A DNA stretch of 64,000 nt from Rubrivivax sp. (GTDB taxonomy: Bacteria; Pseudomonadota; Gammaproteobacteria; Burkholderiales; Burkholderiaceae_C): assembly GCA_027491255.1 (NCBI GenBank), contig JAIXWM010000175.1, positions 1-64,000 of the forward strand, given 5' to 3'. Below, piece after piece: positions 38,057 through 46,461 of the stretch (position 1 is the stretch's first letter; each line of letters starts with the position of its first letter). The position numbers and the translations under genes were made by a program. Under the pieces are notes generated by a model. It was not told the DNA's origin. It did no database searches and worked only from the letters and a program-made list of their open reading frames with translations.

Positions 38057-39430
38057 TCATGCCACCGCCCCGGCCGGCGGCGCCGATGCGGCTTCGGATG
38101 CGCCTGAACCCATGGTGGCCGTCATGTAGCGCACCCAGGCGCGCATCTGGTTGCGCATCTGCCATTCGTTCGTGCCGTTGGTCACGGCCGTGGCCTGGCC
38201 GCGCTCGGCCGGGTCGTACAGACGGCCGAGGTTGACCCAGTCGGCGCCACGGCTGCGCAAGCCCTCCTGGGAGCGCTCATAGACCTCCAGGTCGTCGTGG
38301 CCGACGACCGAGGTCGGCGCATTGATCAGGCGGTTGTACATCAGCGTGCGCTCGAACAGCAGGTCGGGCGCGCCCACGGGGCGGAAGGTCCAGGACTCCA
38401 CGAGCGTGCGGTCGGCCGCCAGGGGCTTGAACAGACGCAGCGTCTGGATCGGCCCCTTGACCATGATGTTCGGGAAGTAGATCGTGTTGTGGCGCACCTC
38501 ACCGAGGATGCGGCCGGCGCGCTCCTCGCCGTAGGCCGCGACCATGGCCTCCCAGTAGCCGGGAATGGGCGAGTAGCCGGCGTGCAGCGAGTCGGCCACG
38601 CCGGTGTGTCCGTGCCCGTGGTCCCAGACGCGAATACCCATCTTCTCGAAGAAGTCGTACGGGTTGACGAAGGGCGCGAACAGCTCCACGGCCATCGGCT
38701 TGGGCGTGCCCGGCGGCGCCGCCTGCCACACGCGCACGGCCGTGCCGGCCGAGGACTGGTGCGCCACCATCGGGTGGCAGGTGTCGGTCTGGTTGTCGAC
38801 CAGCATCTTCCAGTTGCAGCGGTGCAGGTAGCGGAAGACACCGCCCGCCACCTCGAGCCGCCCCTCTGGGGAACGGTCGACCATGTTGTCCAGCGTGCTC
38901 AGCGAGTCGCCGAAGTAGTCCTCGAAGCTCACGCCCACCGGGTTCAGGCGGCAGAAGACGAAGTCACGGTAGACATGCATCGCACCCACCGGCGCCAGGC
39001 CGCGGCGCGCCTCGGACTGCTGGAAGGCCGGGTTGGCGTAGCCCTCGCGCAGCGGCGTGGCCAGCAGCGAGCCGTCGGTACGGTAGGTCCAGGCGTGGTA
39101 AGGGCAGCGCAGGATGTTGCCCACATGCGCCGGCCCCTCGGGCACGAGCTGCACGCCCTTGTGCGCGCAGCGGTTGTGCAGCACACGCAGGCTGCCGTCG
39201 GCCTGGCGCACCATCACCACCGGCTGGTCGCCCACCGTCGTGGCATAGGCATCGCCGGGTTGCGGCGTCTGGCTGGCATGGCCCACATAGACCCAGGTGT
39301 TGGCGAACAAGTGCTCCATCTCGAGCGCGAAGATCTCGGGGTCGATGTAGCAGTCGCGGTGGACCTCGGTCTCGCGCACGAGCGCGGCGACGGCGTCGGG
39401 GCGGTCGCGGTAGCGGGAGGTTCTGGGCAT
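38057..39430 (-). CDS. Rieske 2Fe-2S aromatic-ring-hydroxylating dioxygenase alpha subunit
   Basis: HNRCAHKGVQL...LRCPYHAWTY Rieske ligands; DNQTDTCHPMVAH mononuclear iron region; start MPRTSRYRDRPD at 39430. Confidence 0.95.
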   Translation of the reverse strand: MPRTSRYRDRPDAVAALVRETEVHRDCYIDPEIFALEMEHLFANTWVYVGHASQTPQPGDAYATTVGDQPVVMVRQADGSLRVLHNRCAHKGVQLVPEGPAHVGNILRCPYHAWTYRTDGSLLATPLREGYANPAFQQSEARRGLAPVGAMHVYRDFVFCRLNPVGVSFEDYFGDSLSTLDNMVDRSPEGRLEVAGGVFRYLHRCNWKMLVDNQTDTCHPMVAHQSSAGTAVRVWQAAPPGTPKPMAVELFAPFVNPYDFFEKMGIRVWDHGHGHTGVADSLHAGYSPIPGYWEAMVAAYGEERAGRILGEVRHNTIYFPNIMVKGPIQTLRLFKPLAADRTLVESWTFRPVGAPDLLFERTLMYNRLINAPTSVVGHDDLEVYERSQEGLRSRGADWVNLGRLYDPAERGQATAVTNGTNEWQMRNQMRAWVRYMTATMGSGASEAASAPPAGAVA

Positions 39431-39474
39431 GGCGGGCTCCTGCAGGAAAGGGGCGGTCGGGTCGGCGCGTCCTC

Positions 39475-41091
39475 TCAGCCGGCCAGTCCGTGACGGCGCA
39501 GCGCCGCCTGCAGCGACCGCCCATGCTCGTCGGCCAGCGCCGCATCGCGCAGTTCGGCCAGCAGCGCTGGCGCCGGGCGGGCCGCGCCACGCCAGACGAG
39601 GCGCAAGGTCTCGAAATTGCGCCAGCCGCGCGCGTGCGTGTCGCCATAGCCCTTGACCAGGCGCTGGCAGCGCGCGATCTCGACGGCCAGCGCCGGGTCG
39701 GTGGCGACGACGGCGCGCAGATCGGTCAGCCAGTCCTCGATGCGCGCGTTCTCGACCGCGTAGCGCAGCGTGGAACGGCGCCAGCGCCGCAGCAAGGCGA
39801 CGCCGGTGAGCATCAGGTAGCCGCGCAGCGAGCTCGTCTCGACGACGCGTCCGCGCGCGAACAGGCGCTCGACCCAGCGCCGCGGCGCCCCGGAGGCGAG
39901 CAGCCATCGGCCCACGGGCGCGGGCAGCGTCTCGGCGATCTCCTGCAGGCGCGGGTGCAGGTACTCCTGGATCGCGAGCAACTGGTCGTCACCGGCGCGC
40001 ACCTCTCCACGCACGCGAGCGAAACGCGAGTCGCGCGTCTTCAGGTCGGCCACCCGGATCGTGTCCTCCCAGCTCATCCACAGCGCCAGATGGCGCGCCA
40101 CCTCGCGCAGCAGCGTCGTCGTCTGCGGCTGCGCCGCCGCCCCGCGCGCCGCGGCGCGCACCGTGTCCAGGCGGTCGAGGTAGAGGCTGGCGTAGGCCGG
40201 GTCCTGGTAATCGATGCAGCGGCGCAGACCCTCGAGCACCAGTTCGAGGGCCTGGGCGTCTTCGGCAAGGGCCCGCGCGGCGCGGTCGATCAGGGCCTGC
40301 ACCGCCGGCTCGGCCGCCCGCGGCAGCCGGGCCGGTGGGGTGCTGGCGACCTGCGACGAAGTGGTGCCCGCAGCGCCACCCGGGGCGGCTGCCGCAGGCT
40401 GCGGCCCGCCCGCGGCGGTGGCCCGGTCATAGGCCGCGGCAAACGCCCGCAGGCTGGCCGCCACGCCCACCCCACCCTGCTCGATCGTCACCTCGAACTG
40501 CGCGCGCGTGAAGGGCAACTCGCCAGTGGCGGCGAGCGCGCCGAACAACACCGCGCTGATCACGCTGCCCGACTCCTCGGCTGCCAGCGCCATGTCGAAG
40601 CCGACGAAGCGGCGCGCCGCGCCGCGCGCCAGGTCGAGCAGCGCCGCACTGTCGGCGCGGCCGTCGCCCATGGCCGTCTTCTCGGCGATGGCGTAGACGC
40701 GGTGGGTCGAGGTGACGAGCGTCGTGCGTTGCGGCGTCACCAGACCCCGTTGCACCGCGCGCCCGGCCTCCATCAGCTCGGAGGCCAGCACGACATCGAC
40801 ATCACCCGGCATCGGCATCAGCGCCATCACCGGGGCCTGCCCGGCCTGCTGCGCTGCCGCCGCCGGGAAAATCTCGACGTAATAGATCGTCGCCCCCGTG
40901 CGCTGCGCGACGCCCGGCACCGAAGTCGTCTGGGCGAGGTGGCCGTGCTGCTCGGCCAGGCTGACGAGCCAGTCGGCCAGCACGCCGCCGCCCTCCCCGC
41001 CCATCGCCAGGACGGCGATCTTGATCAGACGCGGCCCGTCCGTGTCGGGCAGGGCCTGCGCCGCGGGCGCGGCCGGGGCATCAGAACGCAT
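39475..41091 (-). CDS. iorB: Indolepyruvate oxidoreductase subunit beta (IorB-like, extended)
   Basis: IKIAVLAMGGEGGGVLADWLVSLAEQHGHLAQTTSVPGVAQRTGATIYYVEIFP plus DUF6537-like C-terminal extension. Confidence 0.88.
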   Translation of the reverse strand: MRSDAPAAPAAQALPDTDGPRLIKIAVLAMGGEGGGVLADWLVSLAEQHGHLAQTTSVPGVAQRTGATIYYVEIFPAAAAQQAGQAPVMALMPMPGDVDVVLASELMEAGRAVQRGLVTPQRTTLVTSTHRVYAIAEKTAMGDGRADSAALLDLARGAARRFVGFDMALAAEESGSVISAVLFGALAATGELPFTRAQFEVTIEQGGVGVAASLRAFAAAYDRATAAGGPQPAAAAPGGAAGTTSSQVASTPPARLPRAAEPAVQALIDRAARALAEDAQALELVLEGLRRCIDYQDPAYASLYLDRLDTVRAAARGAAAQPQTTTLLREVARHLALWMSWEDTIRVADLKTRDSRFARVRGEVRAGDDQLLAIQEYLHPRLQEIAETLPAPVGRWLLASGAPRRWVERLFARGRVVETSSLRGYLMLTGVALLRRWRRSTLRYAVENARIEDWLTDLRAVVATDPALAVEIARCQRLVKGYGDTHARGWRNFETLRLVWRGAARPAPALLAELRDAALADEHGRSLQAALRRHGLAG

Positions 41092-43225
41092 ACCGCGCCC
41101 GCCGTGCCGCCGCGCGCCGTTGCAGCCAGCCGATCACGCGAGCGCGCAGCGCCTCGCGCCAGCGGTCGGCCCGCGTGGGATTGCTGACGATGCGCGCCTT
41201 GTAGAACGAGGGGCAGAGCACCGCCGCATGCGAGACCTCGCCGCAAAGCCCGCAACCGACGCAGGAGTCGACCACCGCCGCCACCGGGTCGGTGCGCAGC
41301 GGATCAGGGTTGGGCTTGACCGTCAGCGAAGGACAGCCGGACAGGCGGATGCAGGAGTGGTCGCCGGTGCAGGTGTCCGGGTCGACGCCGAAACGCTCGC
41401 GCACGACGCGTTCACCCGCCGCCACGCGCTGGCGCTGCAGCGGCTTCTCGCGCCGCTGGCGGTTGAGCATGCATTCGCTTTGCGCCACGATGACCTTGGG
41501 GCCGCGCTCGCGCGTGGTCAGCGCCTCCTTCAAGGCCGCCTTCATCTGAGCCAGGTCGTAGGTGTGGGTGACCGTGCGCACCCACTTCACGCCCACCCCG
41601 CGCACCGCCGACTCGATGGCGTGGCCGGTGCTTCGCGTCGGGTTGACGGCCTTGGAAGACAGGATGTCCTGCCCGCCGGTGGCCGAGGTGTAGCTGTTGT
41701 CGACGACCACCGTCAGGTTGTCCGAACGGTTGAACACCGCGTTGGCAATGCCGCTGGTCAGGCCGTTGTGCCAGAAGCCGCCGTCTCCCATGACGCTGAT
41801 CGCGCGCTTGGCTGCGGGCACGTTCAGCGCCGCGGCGCCGGCCGTGCCCAGACCGTACCCCATCGTCGTGTTGCCCAGGTTGAAGGGCGGCAGGATGGAG
41901 AACAGGTGGCAGCCGATGTCGGCCGAGACATGGTGCTCGCCGAGCTCGCGTTCGACCAGCTTCATCGCGGTGAAGATCGGCCGCTCAGGGCAGCCGGTGC
42001 AAAAGCCGGGCGGACGCGCGTGGACGGTGGCGCCGGCCGGCAGCTCGATCGGGCCGGCGCGCGGCGCCGCCAAGGCCTGCGGCGGCAGTCGATCGTGGCG
42101 CTCGAGGAAGGCGCGAACGCCGGCCAGCACCTCGGCGGCCGTGTACTCGCCAGCCACCGGCAGCACGTCCTTGCCGTGCAGCGCGGTGTCACAGCCTGCG
42201 GCGCGCAGGATGGCCGCCACGTTCTGCTCGAGGTAGTTGGGCTGCCCTTCCTCGACCATCAGCACTGCGCGCTTGCCGCGGCAGAAGCGCACCACCTCAT
42301 CGTCCACCAGCGGGTAGGTGACGTTCATCACGTACAGCGGTACGCGGCTGCGCCCGAAGACATCGGCCAGCCCCACGCGCTCGAGCACGCGCAGCAGCGT
42401 GTTGTAGTGCCCGCCCTGGACGACGATGCCCACGTCGTCGAAGCCGCCGGGCGCGGCGTCGAAGAACTCGTTGAGCCCCCGCTCCTGGATGAAGCGCACC
42501 GCCGCGGGCCAGCGCTGCTGGATCTTCTCCTTCTCGTGCAGGAAGCTCGCGGGGGGCAGCACGATGCGGCTCGTGTCACGGCGCGGCTGCTCCATCGCCT
42601 CGCGCAGCGTGAAGGCCGGGCGCTGGTTGGCGCTGGCAACGAACTGCCCGTGCACGTGGCAGGCGCGGATGCGCAGCTGCAGCATCACCGGGGTATTGCT
42701 GGCCTCGCTGAGCTCGAAGCCGTCCTTCACCGCCTTGACGATGGACGGCAGGTTGGGCCGCGGATCGAGCAGCCAGATCTGCGACTTCATCGCGAAGGCG
42801 TGGCTGCGCTCCTGCATGATGGAGCTGCCCTCGCCGTAGTCCTCGCCGACGATGATGAGCGCCCCGCCGGTGACGCCGCCCGAGGCGAGGTTGGCCAGCG
42901 CATCGCTCGCGACGTTGGTGCCCACCGTGCTCTTGAAGGTGCAGGCCCCACGCAGCGGATAGTTCACGCTGGCCGCCAGCGTGGCTGCGGCCGTGGCCTC
43001 GCTGGCGCTGTGCTCGAAGTGGATGCCGTGCTCGGCCAGGATGTCCTGCGCGTCCGCCAGCACGTCCATCAGATGCGAGATCGGCGCGCCCTGGTAGCCC
43101 GAGACGTAGGACACGCCCGACTCCAGCAGCGCCTTCGTCACGGCCAGGATGCCCTCGCCGTGGAAGACCTCGCCCTCACCCAGGCGCAGCTTGCGAACTT
43201 CTTCGACGAAGGATCTTTCGGCCAT
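41081..43225 (-). CDS. iorA: Indolepyruvate ferredoxin oxidoreductase subunit alpha (IorA-like)
   Basis: SGYQGAPISHLMD; CTGCPERPIFTAMK; TPP-binding DIGCHLFSILPPFNLGNTTMGYGLG; C-terminal 4Fe-4S DSCVGCGLCGEVSHAAVLCPSF. Confidence 0.93.
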   Translation of the reverse strand: MAERSFVEEVRKLRLGEGEVFHGEGILAVTKALLESGVSYVSGYQGAPISHLMDVLADAQDILAEHGIHFEHSASEATAAATLAASVNYPLRGACTFKSTVGTNVASDALANLASGGVTGGALIIVGEDYGEGSSIMQERSHAFAMKSQIWLLDPRPNLPSIVKAVKDGFELSEASNTPVMLQLRIRACHVHGQFVASANQRPAFTLREAMEQPRRDTSRIVLPPASFLHEKEKIQQRWPAAVRFIQERGLNEFFDAAPGGFDDVGIVVQGGHYNTLLRVLERVGLADVFGRSRVPLYVMNVTYPLVDDEVVRFCRGKRAVLMVEEGQPNYLEQNVAAILRAAGCDTALHGKDVLPVAGEYTAAEVLAGVRAFLERHDRLPPQALAAPRAGPIELPAGATVHARPPGFCTGCPERPIFTAMKLVERELGEHHVSADIGCHLFSILPPFNLGNTTMGYGLGTAGAAALNVPAAKRAISVMGDGGFWHNGLTSGIANAVFNRSDNLTVVVDNSYTSATGGQDILSSKAVNPTRSTGHAIESAVRGVGVKWVRTVTHTYDLAQMKAALKEALTTRERGPKVIVAQSECMLNRQRREKPLQRQRVAAGERVVRERFGVDPDTCTGDHSCIRLSGCPSLTVKPNPDPLRTDPVAAVVDSCVGCGLCGEVSHAAVLCPSFYKARIVSNPTRADRWREALRARVIGWLQRRAAARRARYAF

Positions 43226-43500
43226 CGGCAGCGCTCCCTGCGCCGGGGCGCCCCGGAACAGGCGTCCTCAGACGATACGCAACGGTGCCGCCACCTGCGG
43301 CCTGCACCGACCTGCGAACACAGAGTGTAGGCAGCGATATTTCCAAAGTCAAATACTTCCGGACAGTGCGCGATCGGCACCGCGCCGCGCACGCCCCGCA
43401 CAGCGGCCGAGCGTTGTGGCGCTGGGCACGAAAGGCGCGTCCAAACGCCCCGGATCACGGCGCAAGCCACAGCCCTGGCCCGGGCTGTGGCGAGGGCTTT

Positions 43501-44643
43501 TCAAGGAAGGGTCAGCGGAACCGCCCAGGCGTCGTAGCCGTAGACCCAGTCGGCGTTGCCGGGCCCCTTCATCCACTCGTTGCCGCGCGAGGCGATCTGG
43601 ATGCGGGCGGTGCGCTCTCGGCGCGCCGCCTCGTAGGCCTGGAGCGCCCCCTCGATGCGCCCATGGTCCGCCACACCGGCCAGCGCGCGCCCCAGCACGA
43701 CGGCGTCCTCGATCGCCATACCGGCGCCCTGGGCCATGAAGGGCAGCATGGGGTGGCAGGCGTCACCGAGCAGCGTCACGGCCCCCACCGACCACGACGG
43801 CAGCGGATCGCGCTCGTACAGGGCACTCTTCAGCACGCGGTCGCAGGCGTCCAGCAGGCGCCGGGCGTCGGGGTGGAAGTCGCGGTAGACCTCGCGCAAC
43901 TCGTCGACGCTGCCCTCGGTCGTCCACGACTCCTCGGTCCAGCGCTCCTGGCCGGTGGTGGCGAAGACGAAGGTTTCGCGCCCTTGGTTGAGCGGGAAGG
44001 TGACGATCTGCGTCTGCGGGTTCGGGCCCCACCACTTGGTGAAAGCGTCGATCTCGGGCACCTCACGCACGCGCGGCGTGGGCACCACGGCACGAAAGGA
44101 GACCACGCCCGTGAAACGCGGGCTCTCGCGCCCGAAGAGCGCCGTGCGCACGCGCGAGTGAATACCGTCGGCGCCGATGACGACTCCGTGCCGAACCTGC
44201 GTGCCATCCTCGAAGGAGAGCACAACGCCGCCGTCGTCCTGCTCCAGGGTGGCCACGCGACGACCGAGCCGCACGTCGGACGCGGGAAACGCGGCGGCGA
44301 GCGCGGCCAGCAGGTCGGCACGGTGGATCGTGACCTGCGGCGCGCCGTAACGCTCCTCGGCCTGCCCACCCATGCCCAGGCGCGAGGTCTCGGCGCCGCT
44401 CAGGCCGTCTCGGCTGATGCGGAAGGTCGGCTGCGCGCCATCGCGACGGATGGACGCGCCGATCTCGCCACCCAGGCCATCCAGGGCCTTGACGACATTG
44501 GGGGTCAGGTTCACGTCGGCACCCACGCGGGCCCACTGCGAGGCCTGCTCGTGGACCGTGACGCGGTGCCCTGCGCGCCGCAGCGCGATCGCGGCCGTCA
44601 TACCGCCGATGCCGCCGCCGACGATGCCGATGTCCAGTGCCAT
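43501..44643 (-). CDS. FAD-dependent aromatic monooxygenase (salicylate/6-hydroxynicotinate hydroxylase-like)
   Basis: MALDIGIVGGGIGGMTAAIALRRAGHRVTVHE; VVIGADGIHSRVRTALFG; VTLLGDACHPMLPFMAQGAGMAIEDAVVL. Confidence 0.92.
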   Translation of the reverse strand: MALDIGIVGGGIGGMTAAIALRRAGHRVTVHEQASQWARVGADVNLTPNVVKALDGLGGEIGASIRRDGAQPTFRISRDGLSGAETSRLGMGGQAEERYGAPQVTIHRADLLAALAAAFPASDVRLGRRVATLEQDDGGVVLSFEDGTQVRHGVVIGADGIHSRVRTALFGRESPRFTGVVSFRAVVPTPRVREVPEIDAFTKWWGPNPQTQIVTFPLNQGRETFVFATTGQERWTEESWTTEGSVDELREVYRDFHPDARRLLDACDRVLKSALYERDPLPSWSVGAVTLLGDACHPMLPFMAQGAGMAIEDAVVLGRALAGVADHGRIEGALQAYEAARRERTARIQIASRGNEWMKGPGNADWVYGYDAWAVPLTLP

Positions 44644-44713
44644 GGTGTGTTGCTCCCGTACCGCCTTGGCCGCAGCCTGCGCCATCCGAGCGCGAGCCGC
44701 TCGAAGGCGGACT

Positions 44714-45520
44714 TTAGTGCTCGGGGGACGCTGCCAGCCCGCCCCGCCGCAGCGTCGGCAGGCCCACGCCGCTCGCGTCGAAGCCGCCGTCCACGGCCAG
44801 CGTCTGGCCGTTGATGTAGCTCGCCTGAGGACTGCACAGGAAGCCCACGCCCGCCGCGATCTCCTCGGGCGTGCCGTAGCGGTTCAGAGGGATCGTGTCG
44901 TGGTAGTCGCTGCGGATCGCCACGGTGTGCACGAGCTTGGCCATCTCGGTATCCACCGGGCCCGGGGCAATGCAGTTCGCGCGGATGCCGGCATTGCCCA
45001 GTTCGATGGCCTGCTGCTTGGTCAGGTGGATGATGGCGCCCTTGCTTGTTCCGTAGGCCACGCGCATGGTGCTGGCGCGCAGGCCCGAGATCGAGGCGAT
45101 GTTGACGATGGCGCCGCCGCCGCCGCGCTTCATCACCGGCGCGCAGGCCTGGGTGCACAGGAAGGCGCCGTCGAGGTTGGTACCCATGACATGGCGCCAA
45201 TCGTCCCAGGTCGTCTCCTCGATGCGCTTGAAGACGGCGACACCAGCGTTGTTGACAAGCGCGTCGATGCGGCCGAAGCGCGCGTCGACGGCGGCCACGG
45301 CCGCCTCGACCTGCCCGGGCTGCGAGACGTCGGCGCGGACCGTGAAGACGCGCTGCGCATCGGCCAGCGCGGCCTCGGTCGCCGCCAGGGTCACACCATC
45401 CACGTCGAGCAGCGCGACACGGTAGCCGTGCGCGAGGAACCAGCGCCCGCAGGCCAGGCCGATGCCGCGTGCGCCGCCCGTGACCAGGGCGACGGGAACA
45501 ACGATGTTCGAAGAACTCAT
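44714..45520 (-). CDS. SDR family oxidoreductase
   Basis: MSSSNIVVPVALVTGGARGIGLACGRWFLAHGYRVALLDVDG; YGTSKGAIIHLTKQQAIELGNAGIRANCIAPGPVDTEM. Confidence 0.94.
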   Translation of the reverse strand: MSSSNIVVPVALVTGGARGIGLACGRWFLAHGYRVALLDVDGVTLAATEAALADAQRVFTVRADVSQPGQVEAAVAAVDARFGRIDALVNNAGVAVFKRIEETTWDDWRHVMGTNLDGAFLCTQACAPVMKRGGGGAIVNIASISGLRASTMRVAYGTSKGAIIHLTKQQAIELGNAGIRANCIAPGPVDTEMAKLVHTVAIRSDYHDTIPLNRYGTPEEIAAGVGFLCSPQASYINGQTLAVDGGFDASGVGLPTLRRGGLAASPEH

Positions 45521-45602
45521 GGGCAATGTCCGTTCGAGCAGGCCGCGCGGCAGGCAGTGCCCGCCACTGCGCGGAAGTCGGCAAAGGCCCGTCGGGAGAC
45601 GC

Positions 45603-46448
45603 TCACGCCGCCGCGCGCGGTGCGGTGACGGGAGGCGCCAGTTCGGCATGCTCGGCGAGCCAGCGCTCGGCCATCGTGCCGTCGCCTTCGGACGGGTGAA
45701 AGTCTGCGTCCAGATAGCGGCGCCAGGTGCGCCAGTGGCAACTCACCAACCCGGCCGTGCCGAACAGCGTGGCCCAGGCGCTGCGCCACGTGCCGAGCCG
45801 CCAAAGCGCGCCGTCGCGCCACAGGTTGTGCAGGGTCTGACGCGTCAGGTCGGTGGTGAAGTGCCAGGTGACCATGTAGAACAGGCGTCGGCGCCATTTC
45901 TCGTTGCCGCCGAGCGCGCGGTACAGGTCGAAGGCCGTGCAGCGGTGCTCGCTCTCTTCGCTCGAGTGCCACAGCCACAGGTCGCGCAGACGCGGTTGCG
46001 CGCCTTCGAGCTGCTGCGGGTGCGTCAACAGGTGCTCGGCGAGGATGGCGGTCAGGTGCTCGGTGGCCGCGGTGACGGCCAGCCAGGCGCGCGGCTCCTG
46101 CCCCGCCATCTTCTCGAGCCGACGGATGCGCCTGTGGATGCGCGGCTCCCAGTGGTTGACGAAGCCCTGCTTTTCAAGGTGCTCGTTGAACAACTGGTGG
46201 ATGCGGCGGTGCGTGGCCTCCTGGCCGATGAAGCCACGGGCTTCGGCCTCGAAGCGCTCGCGCGCCGAGCCCTCGAGCCGGGCCAGGCCCTTGCGCACCG
46301 AGTCGATGAAGACCTGCTCGCCTGCAGGAAAGCTCATCGACAGCGCGTTGAACAGCGCACTGCGGAAGGCGTCGCCACCGTTCCAGCGCCGGGGCAGCGG
46401 CGTCTTCAGGTCGACGAGGAGTCGGCGGATTACCAATTCGGAAGACAT
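45603..46448 (-). CDS. Metal-dependent hydrolase (PF10118-type)
   Basis: ALSMSFPAGEQVFIDSVRKG...ARGFIGQEATHRRIHQLFNEHLEKQGF...LWHSSEESEHRCTAFDLYRAL. Confidence 0.88.
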   Translation of the reverse strand: MSSELVIRRLLVDLKTPLPRRWNGGDAFRSALFNALSMSFPAGEQVFIDSVRKGLARLEGSARERFEAEARGFIGQEATHRRIHQLFNEHLEKQGFVNHWEPRIHRRIRRLEKMAGQEPRAWLAVTAATEHLTAILAEHLLTHPQQLEGAQPRLRDLWLWHSSEESEHRCTAFDLYRALGGNEKWRRRLFYMVTWHFTTDLTRQTLHNLWRDGALWRLGTWRSAWATLFGTAGLVSCHWRTWRRYLDADFHPSEGDGTMAERWLAEHAELAPPVTAPRAAA

Positions 46449-46461
46449 GTGCCGGATTCTC

